Shown here: positions 7,229 to 14,398 of the stretch, in pieces | Position numbering within the stretch: position 1 is the first letter of the stretch | Layout of the letters: the number at the start of each line of letters is the position of its first letter | Source of the DNA: an uncultured Ilumatobacter sp. | Lineage (GTDB): Bacteria > Actinomycetota > Acidimicrobiia > Acidimicrobiales > Ilumatobacteraceae | Assembly: GCA_938049325.1 (NCBI GenBank) | Contig: CALICC010000117.1 | Coordinates: forward strand, 1-28,202 | Length of the DNA stretch: 28,202 nt | Direction: 5' to 3' | The notes under the pieces: generated by a model | Databases searched by the model: none | What the model was told of the DNA's origin: nothing | The model's input: the letters and a program-made list of their open reading frames with translations, nothing else | Made by a program: the position numbers and the translations under genes

Positions 7229-9193
7229 ATGAGTGATCACGAGGCAACGCCGGGCCACGACGCGATCGAAGCGCTCGCCGATGAGAACCGAACCTTCGCG
7301 CCCTCAGAGGAGTTCAAGGCGAACACGCTGGTCGCTGGGACGCACCTATACGAGGAGGCGGCACGCGACGACGAAGCCTTCTGGGCGCGACAAGGTGCCG
7401 AGCTGGTGTCGTGGAGCAAGGAGTGGGACACGATCCTCGATTGGCAGCTGCCGTACGCGAAGTGGTTCGTGGGCGGTGAGCTCAACGTGTCGTACAACTG
7501 TCTCGATCGTCATGTCGAGGCCGGCAAGGGCGACAAGGTTGCGTTTCACTGGGAGGGCGAGCCGGGCGACACTCGCACCATCACGTATCAAGAACTGCTC
7601 GACGAAGTGTCGCAGTTCGCGAACGTACTGAAAGGCCTCGGCGTCGAGAAGGGGGACCGGATCAACATCTACATGCCGATGATCCCCGAGGCGGCGGTTG
7701 CCATGCTGGCGTGTGCGCGCATCGGGGCTCCGCACAGCGTCGTGTTCGGCGGGTTCTCGAGCCAGTCGTTGGCGGATCGAATCGACGACGCCGAGGCCAA
7801 GCTGTTGATCACCGCCGATGGCGGGTACCGCCGCGGTGAGGTGTTCCCGCTCAAGCCGGCCGCCGACGAGGCGTGCAACAACTCGTCGTCGATCGAGAAC
7901 GTCGTGGTCGTGAAGCGCGGTGGCAACGACGTGGCGTGGGTCGATGGGCGTGACCACTGGTACCACGAGCTGATGGAGGGAGCGTCAACCGACTGTCCTC
8001 CCGAGCCGATGGATTCAGAGGACCTCCTGTTCCTGCTCTACACATCGGGCACCACCGGCAAGCCCAAGGGCATCATGCACACCACGGGCGGCTACCTGAC
8101 GCACGTCACCTATACGCACCGGTACGTCTTCGATCTGCAGCCTGACGACGACATCTTCTGGTGCACGGCTGATGTCGGATGGATCACCGGACACAGCTAC
8201 ATCGTGTACGGACCACTCTCGAACGGTTGCACGCAGGTGATGTACGAGGGCGTGCCGAACCATCCTGGAAACGATCGCTTCTGGGAGATCATCGAGAAGT
8301 ACAAGGTCTCGATCTTCTACACCGCGCCGACAGCGATACGCACCTTCATGAAATGGGGTGCCGAGGAGCCGGCGAAGCACGATCTGTCGTCGTTGCGCGT
8401 GCTCGGCACCGTCGGTGAGCCGATCAACCCCGAAGCATGGATGTGGTACCACGAGCACATCGGAGGTGAGCGTTGCCCGATCGTCGACACCTGGTGGCAA
8501 ACCGAAACCGGCGGCATCATGATCAGCGCGTTGCCTGGTGCGACGACCACCAAGCCCGGCTCGGCAACGTTCCCACTTCCCGGGGTGTCCGCGGCGCTCG
8601 TCGATGACGAAGCGAACACCGTCGAGACAGGCGGCGGCTACCTCACGTTGACCCGACCTTGGCCAGGGATGCTGCGCGGCATCTGGGGTGACCCGGAGCG
8701 GTTCCAGGAGACCTACTGGTCTCGTTTCCCCGACCGCTACTTCGCGGGGGACGGCGCCAAGCTCGACGACGACGGCTACCTGTGGTTGCTGGGTCGAGTC
8801 GACGACGTGATGAACGTGTCCGGACACCGCATCTCGACCACAGAGGTCGAATCGGCCCTCGTGTCGCACCCGGCGGTCGCGGAAGCAGCGGTGGTCGGTG
8901 CGAACGACGCAACCACCGGCCAGGCGGTCATGGCGTACGTCATCTTGCGCGGTGGCGAAGACGTGGGGGTCGAGGACCTCCGGAACCACGTCGCAAGTGA
9001 AATCGGCCCCATCGCGAAACCCAAAGCCATCTTCATCACGCCCGACCTGCCAAAGACTCGGTCGGGCAAGATCATGCGGCGCCTGTTGCGCGACGTGGCC
9101 GAGGGGCGCAACATCGGCGATACCACCACGCTGGCTGACGCGTCGATCGTCGACGAATTGCAAGCGAAAGCCGCTGCGGCAAGCGACGACTGA
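7229..9193 (+). CDS. acsA: Acetyl-CoA synthetase (AMP-forming)
   Basis: Cytoplasmic enzyme converting acetate, ATP and CoA to acetyl-CoA through acetyl-AMP. The 654-residue length matches the bacterial family (about 650). Visible signatures are the N-terminal WFVGGELNVSYNCLDRH typical of acetate/propionate synthetases, the AMP-binding P-loop YTSGTTGKPKG (about 272-282), the VDTWWQTETGG motif that contributes the acetyl-pocket tryptophan, YFAGDGA, and C-terminal PKTRSGKIMRR. The catalytic lysine is K614, equivalent to the lysine that is reversibly acetylated in studied Acs proteins. The WWQTETGG form favours acetate over longer acids, but propionate cannot be excluded. A TANNNT element before the ATG suggests its own promoter. 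The next gene begins 12 bases after the stop and may be co-transcribed. Confidence 0.96.
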   Translation: MSDHEATPGHDAIEALADENRTFAPSEEFKANTLVAGTHLYEEAARDDEAFWARQGAELVSWSKEWDTILDWQLPYAKWFVGGELNVSYNCLDRHVEAGKGDKVAFHWEGEPGDTRTITYQELLDEVSQFANVLKGLGVEKGDRINIYMPMIPEAAVAMLACARIGAPHSVVFGGFSSQSLADRIDDAEAKLLITADGGYRRGEVFPLKPAADEACNNSSSIENVVVVKRGGNDVAWVDGRDHWYHELMEGASTDCPPEPMDSEDLLFLLYTSGTTGKPKGIMHTTGGYLTHVTYTHRYVFDLQPDDDIFWCTADVGWITGHSYIVYGPLSNGCTQVMYEGVPNHPGNDRFWEIIEKYKVSIFYTAPTAIRTFMKWGAEEPAKHDLSSLRVLGTVGEPINPEAWMWYHEHIGGERCPIVDTWWQTETGGIMISALPGATTTKPGSATFPLPGVSAALVDDEANTVETGGGYLTLTRPWPGMLRGIWGDPERFQETYWSRFPDRYFAGDGAKLDDDGYLWLLGRVDDVMNVSGHRISTTEVESALVSHPAVAEAAVVGANDATTGQAVMAYVILRGGEDVGVEDLRNHVASEIGPIAKPKAIFITPDLPKTRSGKIMRRLLRDVAEGRNIGDTTTLADASIVDELQAKAAAASDD

Positions 9194-9204
9194 ACGTTCG
9201 AGGC

Positions 9205-11580
9205 ATGTCAGCGGCCCGTCAAGCCGCGCTCAAGTCGCTGGGATCGGCTGCCGATAGTTCCAGCATGAGTCTTGTCGACGGTGGTGATCGCCCCGGCCTG
9301 CCCAGCATGTCATGGGATTCGGTGGTGGACGGTGCTGACGCGCCCGACGTTTCGAGCCCTGAAGCGCCGGCTCCTGTCCCCGCACCCGCTTCCGAGGCTC
9401 CGTCGTCGATCTCGTTCACGCTCGGCTCACCGGAGTCGCCCGTAGCACCGGACCCGGTGCCGACCACTTCGCCTGCGCCCGAGATCTCGATTCCGTCGCT
9501 CGCATCACCCGCAGACGAGCTCGTGAAGCCGTCAATCGACCTGTCGATGCCGTCGATCTCTCCGGTCGTCGATCCCGCGCCGGTCGCCGAACCCGTTCAG
9601 TCACCCAACGTCGAAATTGCTTCGCTGTCGCTGTCGATGACCGAAGCTGCGGCTCCGGTCGCTCCGACGCCGCCCGCACCCGTCGAGACCGCCCCGACGG
9701 TCGAGGCTCCGACCCCCGCTCCCGAGGAGCCGGTTGCACCCGTTGCCGAAGCTCCATCGGTCGTTCACGCGCCGGTCACAGCGCCCGAAGTCGTCGCACC
9801 GTCGCCCGAGCCAGCGCCCGCTCCTGCTCCTGTGTCCGCCCCTATCCCTGTAGCTGAGCCCGCCCCTGTTGCCGCTCCTGCCCCTGTTGCCGCGCCCGCC
9901 CCTGTAGCTGAGCCGGCGGCTGTTGCTGAGGTTGCGCCGGTTTCGTCCCCAGCGGAAGTGGTGCAAGCTCCTGCGTCCGAGCCCGCCGCCGCCGCTGTGG
10001 TGGAGCCGACCACCGAGCCTGCGACGCCACCGGTTGTCGAGCCTGCGACGCCACCGGTCGTCGAGCCTGCGTCCGAGCCGGTCACCGAGGTTGCGGAAAC
10101 GCCTCGCTCGAAGCGGGACGGGAAGTCTCGTGCTCGCAAAGAACGTGCACCGAAAGAGCGCACACGCAAGAAGCGGGAACCGAAGGAATCCAAGCGGGTC
10201 GTTCAGGTCGCAACACAGCCGACGCGCAAGGATCGCTCAGGTGCAATCGCCAAGTTCGTGACAGTGGTCCTCGTCTTGGCCGCGGTGGGAGCGGCGGCAG
10301 TCGTCTTCGGTCGGCCTCTGCTCAGCCCGAGCGACTGGGAAGACGACGCGTTGCGCTTCGGCGAATCGGTCGAATCGGTTCGTGGAGTCGAGTTCGTCGA
10401 ACCGGTCGCCGTCGAGGCGGTGCCGGCCGCCGACTACAGCGCGATCATCGCTCGCGAACTCTTCGGTGACCCGCAGAGTGAACTCCCGATGTGGCGGGCG
10501 CTCGGACTGGCCGGACCGGAAGGCACCGACGATGCTTCGTTGCGCCAATTGATCGAGGACGTCAGCCCAGCCGTCTACTCAACATTCGATGGTCGGGTGT
10601 ACACCGACGAGACGTACGTTCTCGGCGACCGAGACGCACGGGTGACACGTGCGATGGCGGTCGCATCGATCGATCAAGAGACGACCTTCTCCAACGCCTC
10701 GGAGACGCTCGGGCTCGACGACCGGGCTCTGGTCGCCGCTCATGTCCTCCAGCAATCAACCAACGTGCAGCGGGCGAGTGCCGAGCCCTTCACGATTCTC
10801 GATCCCAGCGTCGCGCCGTTCGCATACCTTCCTCCGTTGCTCGACTACCGACTCACCGCGCCGCACGTGTTCAACGAATTGCTGCCGGCCGAGAGCGGCG
10901 TCGGGCCGAACCCACTCGCAGACCTGTCGCAGGGCGGCCCTGGTCCGCTTCACACCGAGCCTGTGGTGCTGCTGACGCGGACGTCGCAGGTCGACGGCGA
11001 CGCAGCGTTGTCCGAGGTCAGTGCGATGGACCGCAGCTTCTGGTTCCTCGTGTTCGCGACGCACCTCGACTCGCCGGTCGCCTACGAGATGTCGAACTCG
11101 ATCGAGCAGGCTGGACTCCAGACCGTGTCGTCGGCTGATGGCAGCACCTGTGCCGTCGCGACGTTCTCGGGCGGAAACGCCGCTGTCAATGCTGAGATCA
11201 CCGGCATGCTGCTGCGGTGGTCCGAGACCACGGCAGTCGAGATGAACTCGACCGTGACGGCACTTCCGGACTCCAGCGTGCAGCTGCGGTCTTGCGACCC
11301 CACCGTCCCGTACACCTCGGCCGCTCGCTTCGGCGTCGCTCGGGAACTGCTTGGCTGGCGTGCAGCCGAGATGGCGTTGACGACAGCGATCACGGATCTC
11401 GGCGGCACCGCCGAAACGGTCGCGGCGGCGCTCCCGCTGTTGCCGCAGTCGAACGACGTCATCGCCGTGACCGAGCTCCCCGCCGGCACCTCGGCGAGCG
11501 ACCTCGCAGGCTCCGCGAACGCGGCAACTCTCGAGATCGCCAACGCCGTGATCCAGCTCGGTGTTGCCCTCGACGGCTGA
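9205..11580 (+). CDS. Membrane-anchored protein with Pro/Ala-rich N-terminus and metallopeptidase-like ectodomain lacking zinc ligands
   Basis: A 791-residue protein. Residues about 40-300 are Pro/Ala/Val/Glu-rich low complexity, including PVA(E/A)PA repeats; 300-345 are Lys/Arg-rich; a single membrane span (about 351-370) precedes a ~420-residue outer domain. The outer domain has, in order, VRGVEFVEPVAVE, MWRALGL (429-435), VYSTFDGRVY, DARVTRAMAVASIDQETTF (to 495), a segment ending STCAVATF (C649) and LRSCDP (C697). That order resembles a secreted actinobacterial family in which R...AHELTHALQDQHF carries the zinc-binding HExxH. Here the matching stretch AMAVASIDQETTF has no His and no HExxH, so catalysis is unlikely. 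The family link is from memory of its consensus and is an inference. The gene starts 12 bases after acetyl-CoA synthetase, so the two may share a transcript; a functional link is not evident. An internal ATG at 9265 is an alternative start. Confidence 0.8.
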   Translation: MSAARQAALKSLGSAADSSSMSLVDGGDRPGLPSMSWDSVVDGADAPDVSSPEAPAPVPAPASEAPSSISFTLGSPESPVAPDPVPTTSPAPEISIPSLASPADELVKPSIDLSMPSISPVVDPAPVAEPVQSPNVEIASLSLSMTEAAAPVAPTPPAPVETAPTVEAPTPAPEEPVAPVAEAPSVVHAPVTAPEVVAPSPEPAPAPAPVSAPIPVAEPAPVAAPAPVAAPAPVAEPAAVAEVAPVSSPAEVVQAPASEPAAAAVVEPTTEPATPPVVEPATPPVVEPASEPVTEVAETPRSKRDGKSRARKERAPKERTRKKREPKESKRVVQVATQPTRKDRSGAIAKFVTVVLVLAAVGAAAVVFGRPLLSPSDWEDDALRFGESVESVRGVEFVEPVAVEAVPAADYSAIIARELFGDPQSELPMWRALGLAGPEGTDDASLRQLIEDVSPAVYSTFDGRVYTDETYVLGDRDARVTRAMAVASIDQETTFSNASETLGLDDRALVAAHVLQQSTNVQRASAEPFTILDPSVAPFAYLPPLLDYRLTAPHVFNELLPAESGVGPNPLADLSQGGPGPLHTEPVVLLTRTSQVDGDAALSEVSAMDRSFWFLVFATHLDSPVAYEMSNSIEQAGLQTVSSADGSTCAVATFSGGNAAVNAEITGMLLRWSETTAVEMNSTVTALPDSSVQLRSCDPTVPYTSAARFGVARELLGWRAAEMALTTAITDLGGTAETVAAALPLLPQSNDVIAVTELPAGTSASDLAGSANAATLEIANAVIQLGVALDG
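9847..9918 (+). repeat. Four imperfect 18-bp tandem units in coding sequence
   Basis: Units at 9847-9864, 9865-9882, 9883-9900 and 9901-9918 all begin CCTGT and encode PVAEPA, PVAAPA, PVAAPA and PVAEPA. They lie in the low-complexity N-terminus of the preceding protein entry and could vary in copy number. Confidence 0.75.
10021..10068 (+). repeat. Two 24-bp tandem units in coding sequence
   Basis: Units 10021-10044 and 10045-10068 differ at a single base (T at 10035, C at 10059) and encode ATPPVVEP twice. Near identity suggests a recent duplication. Confidence 0.8.
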
Positions 11581-11590
11581 CGTCAGCCGT
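11573..11590. terminator. Perfect 18-bp palindrome across convergent stop codons
   Basis: ACGGCTGACGTCAGCCGT is a perfect palindrome containing the plus-strand stop (TGA, 11578-11580) and the minus-strand stop (TCA read as TGA, 11583-11585). It could form a bidirectional terminator hairpin; there is no U-run. Confidence 0.5.
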
Positions 11591-12470
11591 TCGGTGCCAG
11601 CACCTGCAGTGCGTTGCGGTCGAGTACTGCAACGCCTTCGGTCGACAGCGGTTGGATGCAGACGTGTGTGGCGCCGGCGTCGTAGTGAGCCTGGATGCCG
11701 GCTCGTACGCGATCCTCATCACCCCAGATGACCACGGCGTCGATGAAGCGATCGGCGCGTTGCTGAATCTCGTCGTCGGTGAACCCAAGCCGAATCCAGT
11801 TGTTGCGGTAGTTCGGCAAGTCGGCATACATGGCGATCGCCGCTTTGGCGGCTTCACGTGCCGCAGATGCATCCGTCGACAGGCACACCTTCTGCTCGAC
11901 GCACAACAGAGCGTCGGGCCCCATCACCTCGCGAGCCTGCGCCGTGTGCTCGGGCGTAGTCCAGTATGGGTGGGCGCCGTCGGTCGCTGAACCTGCCAGT
12001 TCGAGCATCTTGGGTCCGAGGGCCGCGAGGACCACCGGAACCGGATCGGCGGGCGAGTGGCTCGCGAACGGTTGCGCGTCCATCGCAGCGAGATAGTCGC
12101 GCATCTGGGTGAGTGGTTTGCTGTAGTCGAGCCCGCGCAGCCCGGCGACCAGCGGTCCGTGACTCACTCCCAGTCCGAGCATGAAGCGACCGTTCGTCTG
12201 CTCGCCGAGCGTGGTGGCGACCTGCTTCATCGGCCCGGGGTGGCGGTGGAAGATGTTGGCGATTCCGGTGGCGAAGCTGAGGGTCGTGGTCTGGCTGGCC
12301 AGCCATGCGATGTGCGCAAACGGGTCGCGCCCGACGGTGTCGGGGAGCCAGAGCGTGGAGTACCCGAGCGACTCGATGAAGCCGGCCGTCTCGGCCGCCT
12401 CGGCCGCACTCATGGCGTCGGTGAAGTACCAGACGCCGGGGGTTGCAAGGTTGTCGCGCACAACTGTCAT
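11583..12470 (-). CDS. LLM-class F420-dependent oxidoreductase (luciferase-like fold)
   Basis: The 295-residue protein has the luciferase-like monooxygenase pattern of actinobacterial F420-dependent enzymes: an early GFIESLGYSTLWLPDTVGRDPF segment, LSFATGIANIFHRHP, ERTNGRF-type TLGEQTNGRFMLGLGVSHGP, and GATHVCIQPLS near the C-terminus. It would use a reduced deazaflavin (F420H2), or possibly FMN, for hydride transfer in the cytoplasm; the substrate cannot be read from the sequence. It begins 63 bases after the GGCT-like gene on the same strand but has its own candidate promoter (TGGTCA, 18 bases, TAGGTT) ending six bases before the ATG. Only two bases separate its stop from that of the convergent peptidase-like gene. 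Confidence 0.9.
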   Translation of the reverse strand: MTVVRDNLATPGVWYFTDAMSAAEAAETAGFIESLGYSTLWLPDTVGRDPFAHIAWLASQTTTLSFATGIANIFHRHPGPMKQVATTLGEQTNGRFMLGLGVSHGPLVAGLRGLDYSKPLTQMRDYLAAMDAQPFASHSPADPVPVVLAALGPKMLELAGSATDGAHPYWTTPEHTAQAREVMGPDALLCVEQKVCLSTDASAAREAAKAAIAMYADLPNYRNNWIRLGFTDDEIQQRADRFIDAVVIWGDEDRVRAGIQAHYDAGATHVCIQPLSTEGVAVLDRNALQVLAPNG

Positions 12471-12476
12471 GCCCGC

Positions 12477-12506
12477 AACCTACGAAACCAGCGAGCAGAC
12501 TGACCA
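12477..12506 (-). promoter_or_regulatory. Candidate promoter of F420 oxidoreductase gene
   Basis: On the minus strand, TGGTCA (12501-12506) and TAGGTT (12477-12482) are 18 bases apart, and the latter ends six bases before the ATG at 12470. It matches the -10 pattern of other genes here. Confidence 0.5.
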
Positions 12507-12533
12507 AGCGAGGTGGCCTCGGGGTTTCGTCGT

Positions 12534-12941
12534 TCAGTGCCGGGCAAGCCAGTCGCCACCCTCGATCGGCCAGAGCTCGAGGCCGTCTCCGTATTCGTAG
12601 GTGAACGCCGTCGTACCTGTATGGGTGGTCACCACGACGCGTCGGTACAGACCGGCGACGGTGCTTTCTTCGGCGTCCAGCACGTCGAGCGCTTGCGACA
12701 ACGAGGCTTCGAGGAGTGGGTACGTACGTCCGACGATCGTGCCGCCGGGAGCGGCCCGCTCGTCGACGACCGCTGCCGGGTAGCCCAACCCGGTGTCGAA
12801 CAGTCGGCCGCGAATGGTGTCGGGCCAACCTTCGTCGGTCACGAACGGTTGGAGAAAGTGCCACCGCACGTCTCCTGGACGCAGCGTTCCGTACACGAAG
12901 AGGTGGCTGACATGGGGAGTCACGGGCCAACCCTGCCACAT
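12534..12941 (-). CDS. Gamma-glutamylcyclotransferase-like (GGCT/AIG2 fold) protein
   Basis: The small 135-residue protein has the GGCT-like signature FVYGTLRPG (15-23), which forms the substrate-binding loop, GRLFDTGLGYPAAV (45-58), and LDAEES (88-93), in which E92 aligns with the catalytic acid of the family's L-D-x-x-E motif, followed by LYRRVVV. Members cyclise gamma-glutamyl amines to 5-oxoproline, but the natural substrate of such stand-alone bacterial proteins is usually unknown. The ATG at 12941 lacks a ribosome site; a GTG at residue 7 has CAGGG about seven bases upstream and is a plausible alternative start. It is divergent from the DUF3179 lipoprotein gene over a 53-base spacer and lies upstream of the F420 oxidoreductase gene. 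Confidence 0.82.
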   Translation of the reverse strand: MWQGWPVTPHVSHLFVYGTLRPGDVRWHFLQPFVTDEGWPDTIRGRLFDTGLGYPAAVVDERAAPGGTIVGRTYPLLEASLSQALDVLDAEESTVAGLYRRVVVTTHTGTTAFTYEYGDGLELWPIEGGDWLARH

Positions 12942-12951
12942 CGAGATGTTT

Positions 12952-12988
12952 CGTGAACGTTGGCCGGTTGGGCGGATGATCGTTCACG
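12952..12988. promoter_or_regulatory. Inverted 8-bp repeat in a divergent promoter spacer, possible operator
   Basis: CGTGAACG (12952-12959) and its exact complement CGTTCACG (12981-12988) occupy most of the 53-base spacer between the divergent GGCT-like and DUF3179 genes. Position and symmetry suggest a dimeric regulator binding both half sites. No regulator gene is adjacent. Confidence 0.45.
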
Positions 12989-12994
12989 CTGGCG

Positions 12995-14359
12995 ATGTTG
13001 AATCACCTCATGCGACGTTCACTCACCGTTTTGCCTGTGGTTGCCGCGATCACGCTTGCAGCGTGTTCGAGTGGTGGTGCCGACTCGATCGAGAGTGGCT
13101 CGCCATCGAGTCCGGCGAGCGCCGACTCAGGCGACGGCGACGTCGTTGCCGATGGCGATGTCGAGCCAGGCGTCGATCCCGTTGCCGAGGGCTCCGTTGC
13201 CGACGACGAATTCGCGGTCGTCAACTACTCGGCCACCTCAGCGGTCGTGGTCGACACCGACAACGTCGAACCGGCGCCGCGCGACGATTCGATCGCTTCG
13301 GGTTTGCGAACGTTTGGATCTCCAACCGACGAGCTCCCTGCGCCGTCGATCGATCTGTCCGTGCTTCGCTCGGGTGGTCCGCCCCCTGACGGCATCCCTT
13401 CGATCGACGCGCCCGAATTCCATGATGCATCGACCGTCGACTACCTCGGAGCGACGGACCCGGTCGTGGCGCTGGAGATCAACGGCGATGCACGTGCGTA
13501 CCCGCTCGACATCTTGATCTGGCATGAACTGGTGAACGACACCGTCGGTGGGGTTCCGGTCTCGGTGGCCTACTGCCCGCTGTGCAACTCGGTCACCGTG
13601 TACGAGCGCGAGATCGACGGCCAGGTGCTCGAGTTCGGTGTCTCCGGCTTGCTGTACAACTCGAGCCTCGTCATGTTCGATCGCCAGACCGAGACCTTGT
13701 GGAGCCATTTCACCGGCGAGCCGCTGTACGGCGCACTGTCGGAGGCCGATCTGGTGAGCATCCCGGCAAGCATCGTCGGTTTCGGCACATGGCGGGCCGA
13801 GCACCCCGACGGGCTCGTGCTCAACCGGACGACCGGCTCCAACCGCGACTACGGCAGAAACCCATACCCCGGCTACGACAACATCGACGCCGACCCGTTT
13901 CTCTTCGAAGGCGACGTCGACGGCCGCTACACAGCGATGACGCGAGTGGTCGGTGTGGAGTCGGCCGACGGCACCTCGGCGGCTGCGTTCCCGCTCCTCG
14001 AGTTGCGTGACGCGGGTGTGGTGGCCTCGCAGGTCGGCGATGCCGACGCCGTTGCGTTCTGGGTCCCGGGATCCTCCTCTGCACTCGACTCTGCCGAGGT
14101 GAGTGGCGGGGTCGACGTCGGAGCGACCGGCGTGTTCTCACCGGTCGTCGACGGGCAGACGTTGACGTTCACGTCCGAGGTCGATGCAGACGGTTCGGCC
14201 ACGATCGTCGACGCCGAGACCGGGTCGACATGGAACGTGTTCGGTGTGGCGACAAGCGGCGAGCTTGCCGGATCGCAGCTCGACCAGTTCGTCCACATCG
14301 ACACGTTCTGGTTTGCCTGGATCGCATTCCACCCCGACAGCGCAGTCGCCGCCAGCTGA
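12995..14359 (+). CDS. DUF3179-domain lipoprotein
   Basis: The 454-residue protein starts with a lipoprotein signal: basic MRRS, a hydrophobic stretch, and the lipobox LAAC with C24, so it is probably anchored to the outer face of the membrane. An acidic Ser/Asp/Val linker (25-110) follows. From about 125 to the end is a DUF3179 domain, with DGIPSIDAPEF, VVALEINGDARAYPLDILIWHELVND, VSVAYCPLCNSVTVY (CPLC at 194-197), WSHFTGEPL, and NRTTGSNRDYGRNPY. Its biochemical role is unknown; the CPLC pair could bind a metal or form a disulfide. The start could be ATG at 12995 or the in-frame ATG at 13010, which gives a shorter, more typical signal; neither has a ribosome site. It is convergent with the antiporter gene, 23 bases away. 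Confidence 0.9.
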   Translation: MLNHLMRRSLTVLPVVAAITLAACSSGGADSIESGSPSSPASADSGDGDVVADGDVEPGVDPVAEGSVADDEFAVVNYSATSAVVVDTDNVEPAPRDDSIASGLRTFGSPTDELPAPSIDLSVLRSGGPPPDGIPSIDAPEFHDASTVDYLGATDPVVALEINGDARAYPLDILIWHELVNDTVGGVPVSVAYCPLCNSVTVYEREIDGQVLEFGVSGLLYNSSLVMFDRQTETLWSHFTGEPLYGALSEADLVSIPASIVGFGTWRAEHPDGLVLNRTTGSNRDYGRNPYPGYDNIDADPFLFEGDVDGRYTAMTRVVGVESADGTSAAAFPLLELRDAGVVASQVGDADAVAFWVPGSSSALDSAEVSGGVDVGATGVFSPVVDGQTLTFTSEVDADGSATIVDAETGSTWNVFGVATSGELAGSQLDQFVHIDTFWFAWIAFHPDSAVAAS

Positions 14360-14381
14360 ACGCGATGCCCCTGCTGGCCGC

Positions 14382-14398
14382 CTCAGCCGGTCGCTGAG
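14382..14398. terminator. Inverted repeat at convergent junction
   Basis: CTCAGC/GCTGAG with a 5-nt loop, overlapping the stop region of the antiporter gene and 22 bases beyond the DUF3179 stop. Probable bidirectional terminator without U-run. Confidence 0.45.

Noticed and set aside
11854..12987. Minus-strand open frame of 377 codons across the F420 oxidoreductase and GGCT-like genes
   Set aside because: Spans two real genes in a different frame and is dominated by Arg, Pro and His.
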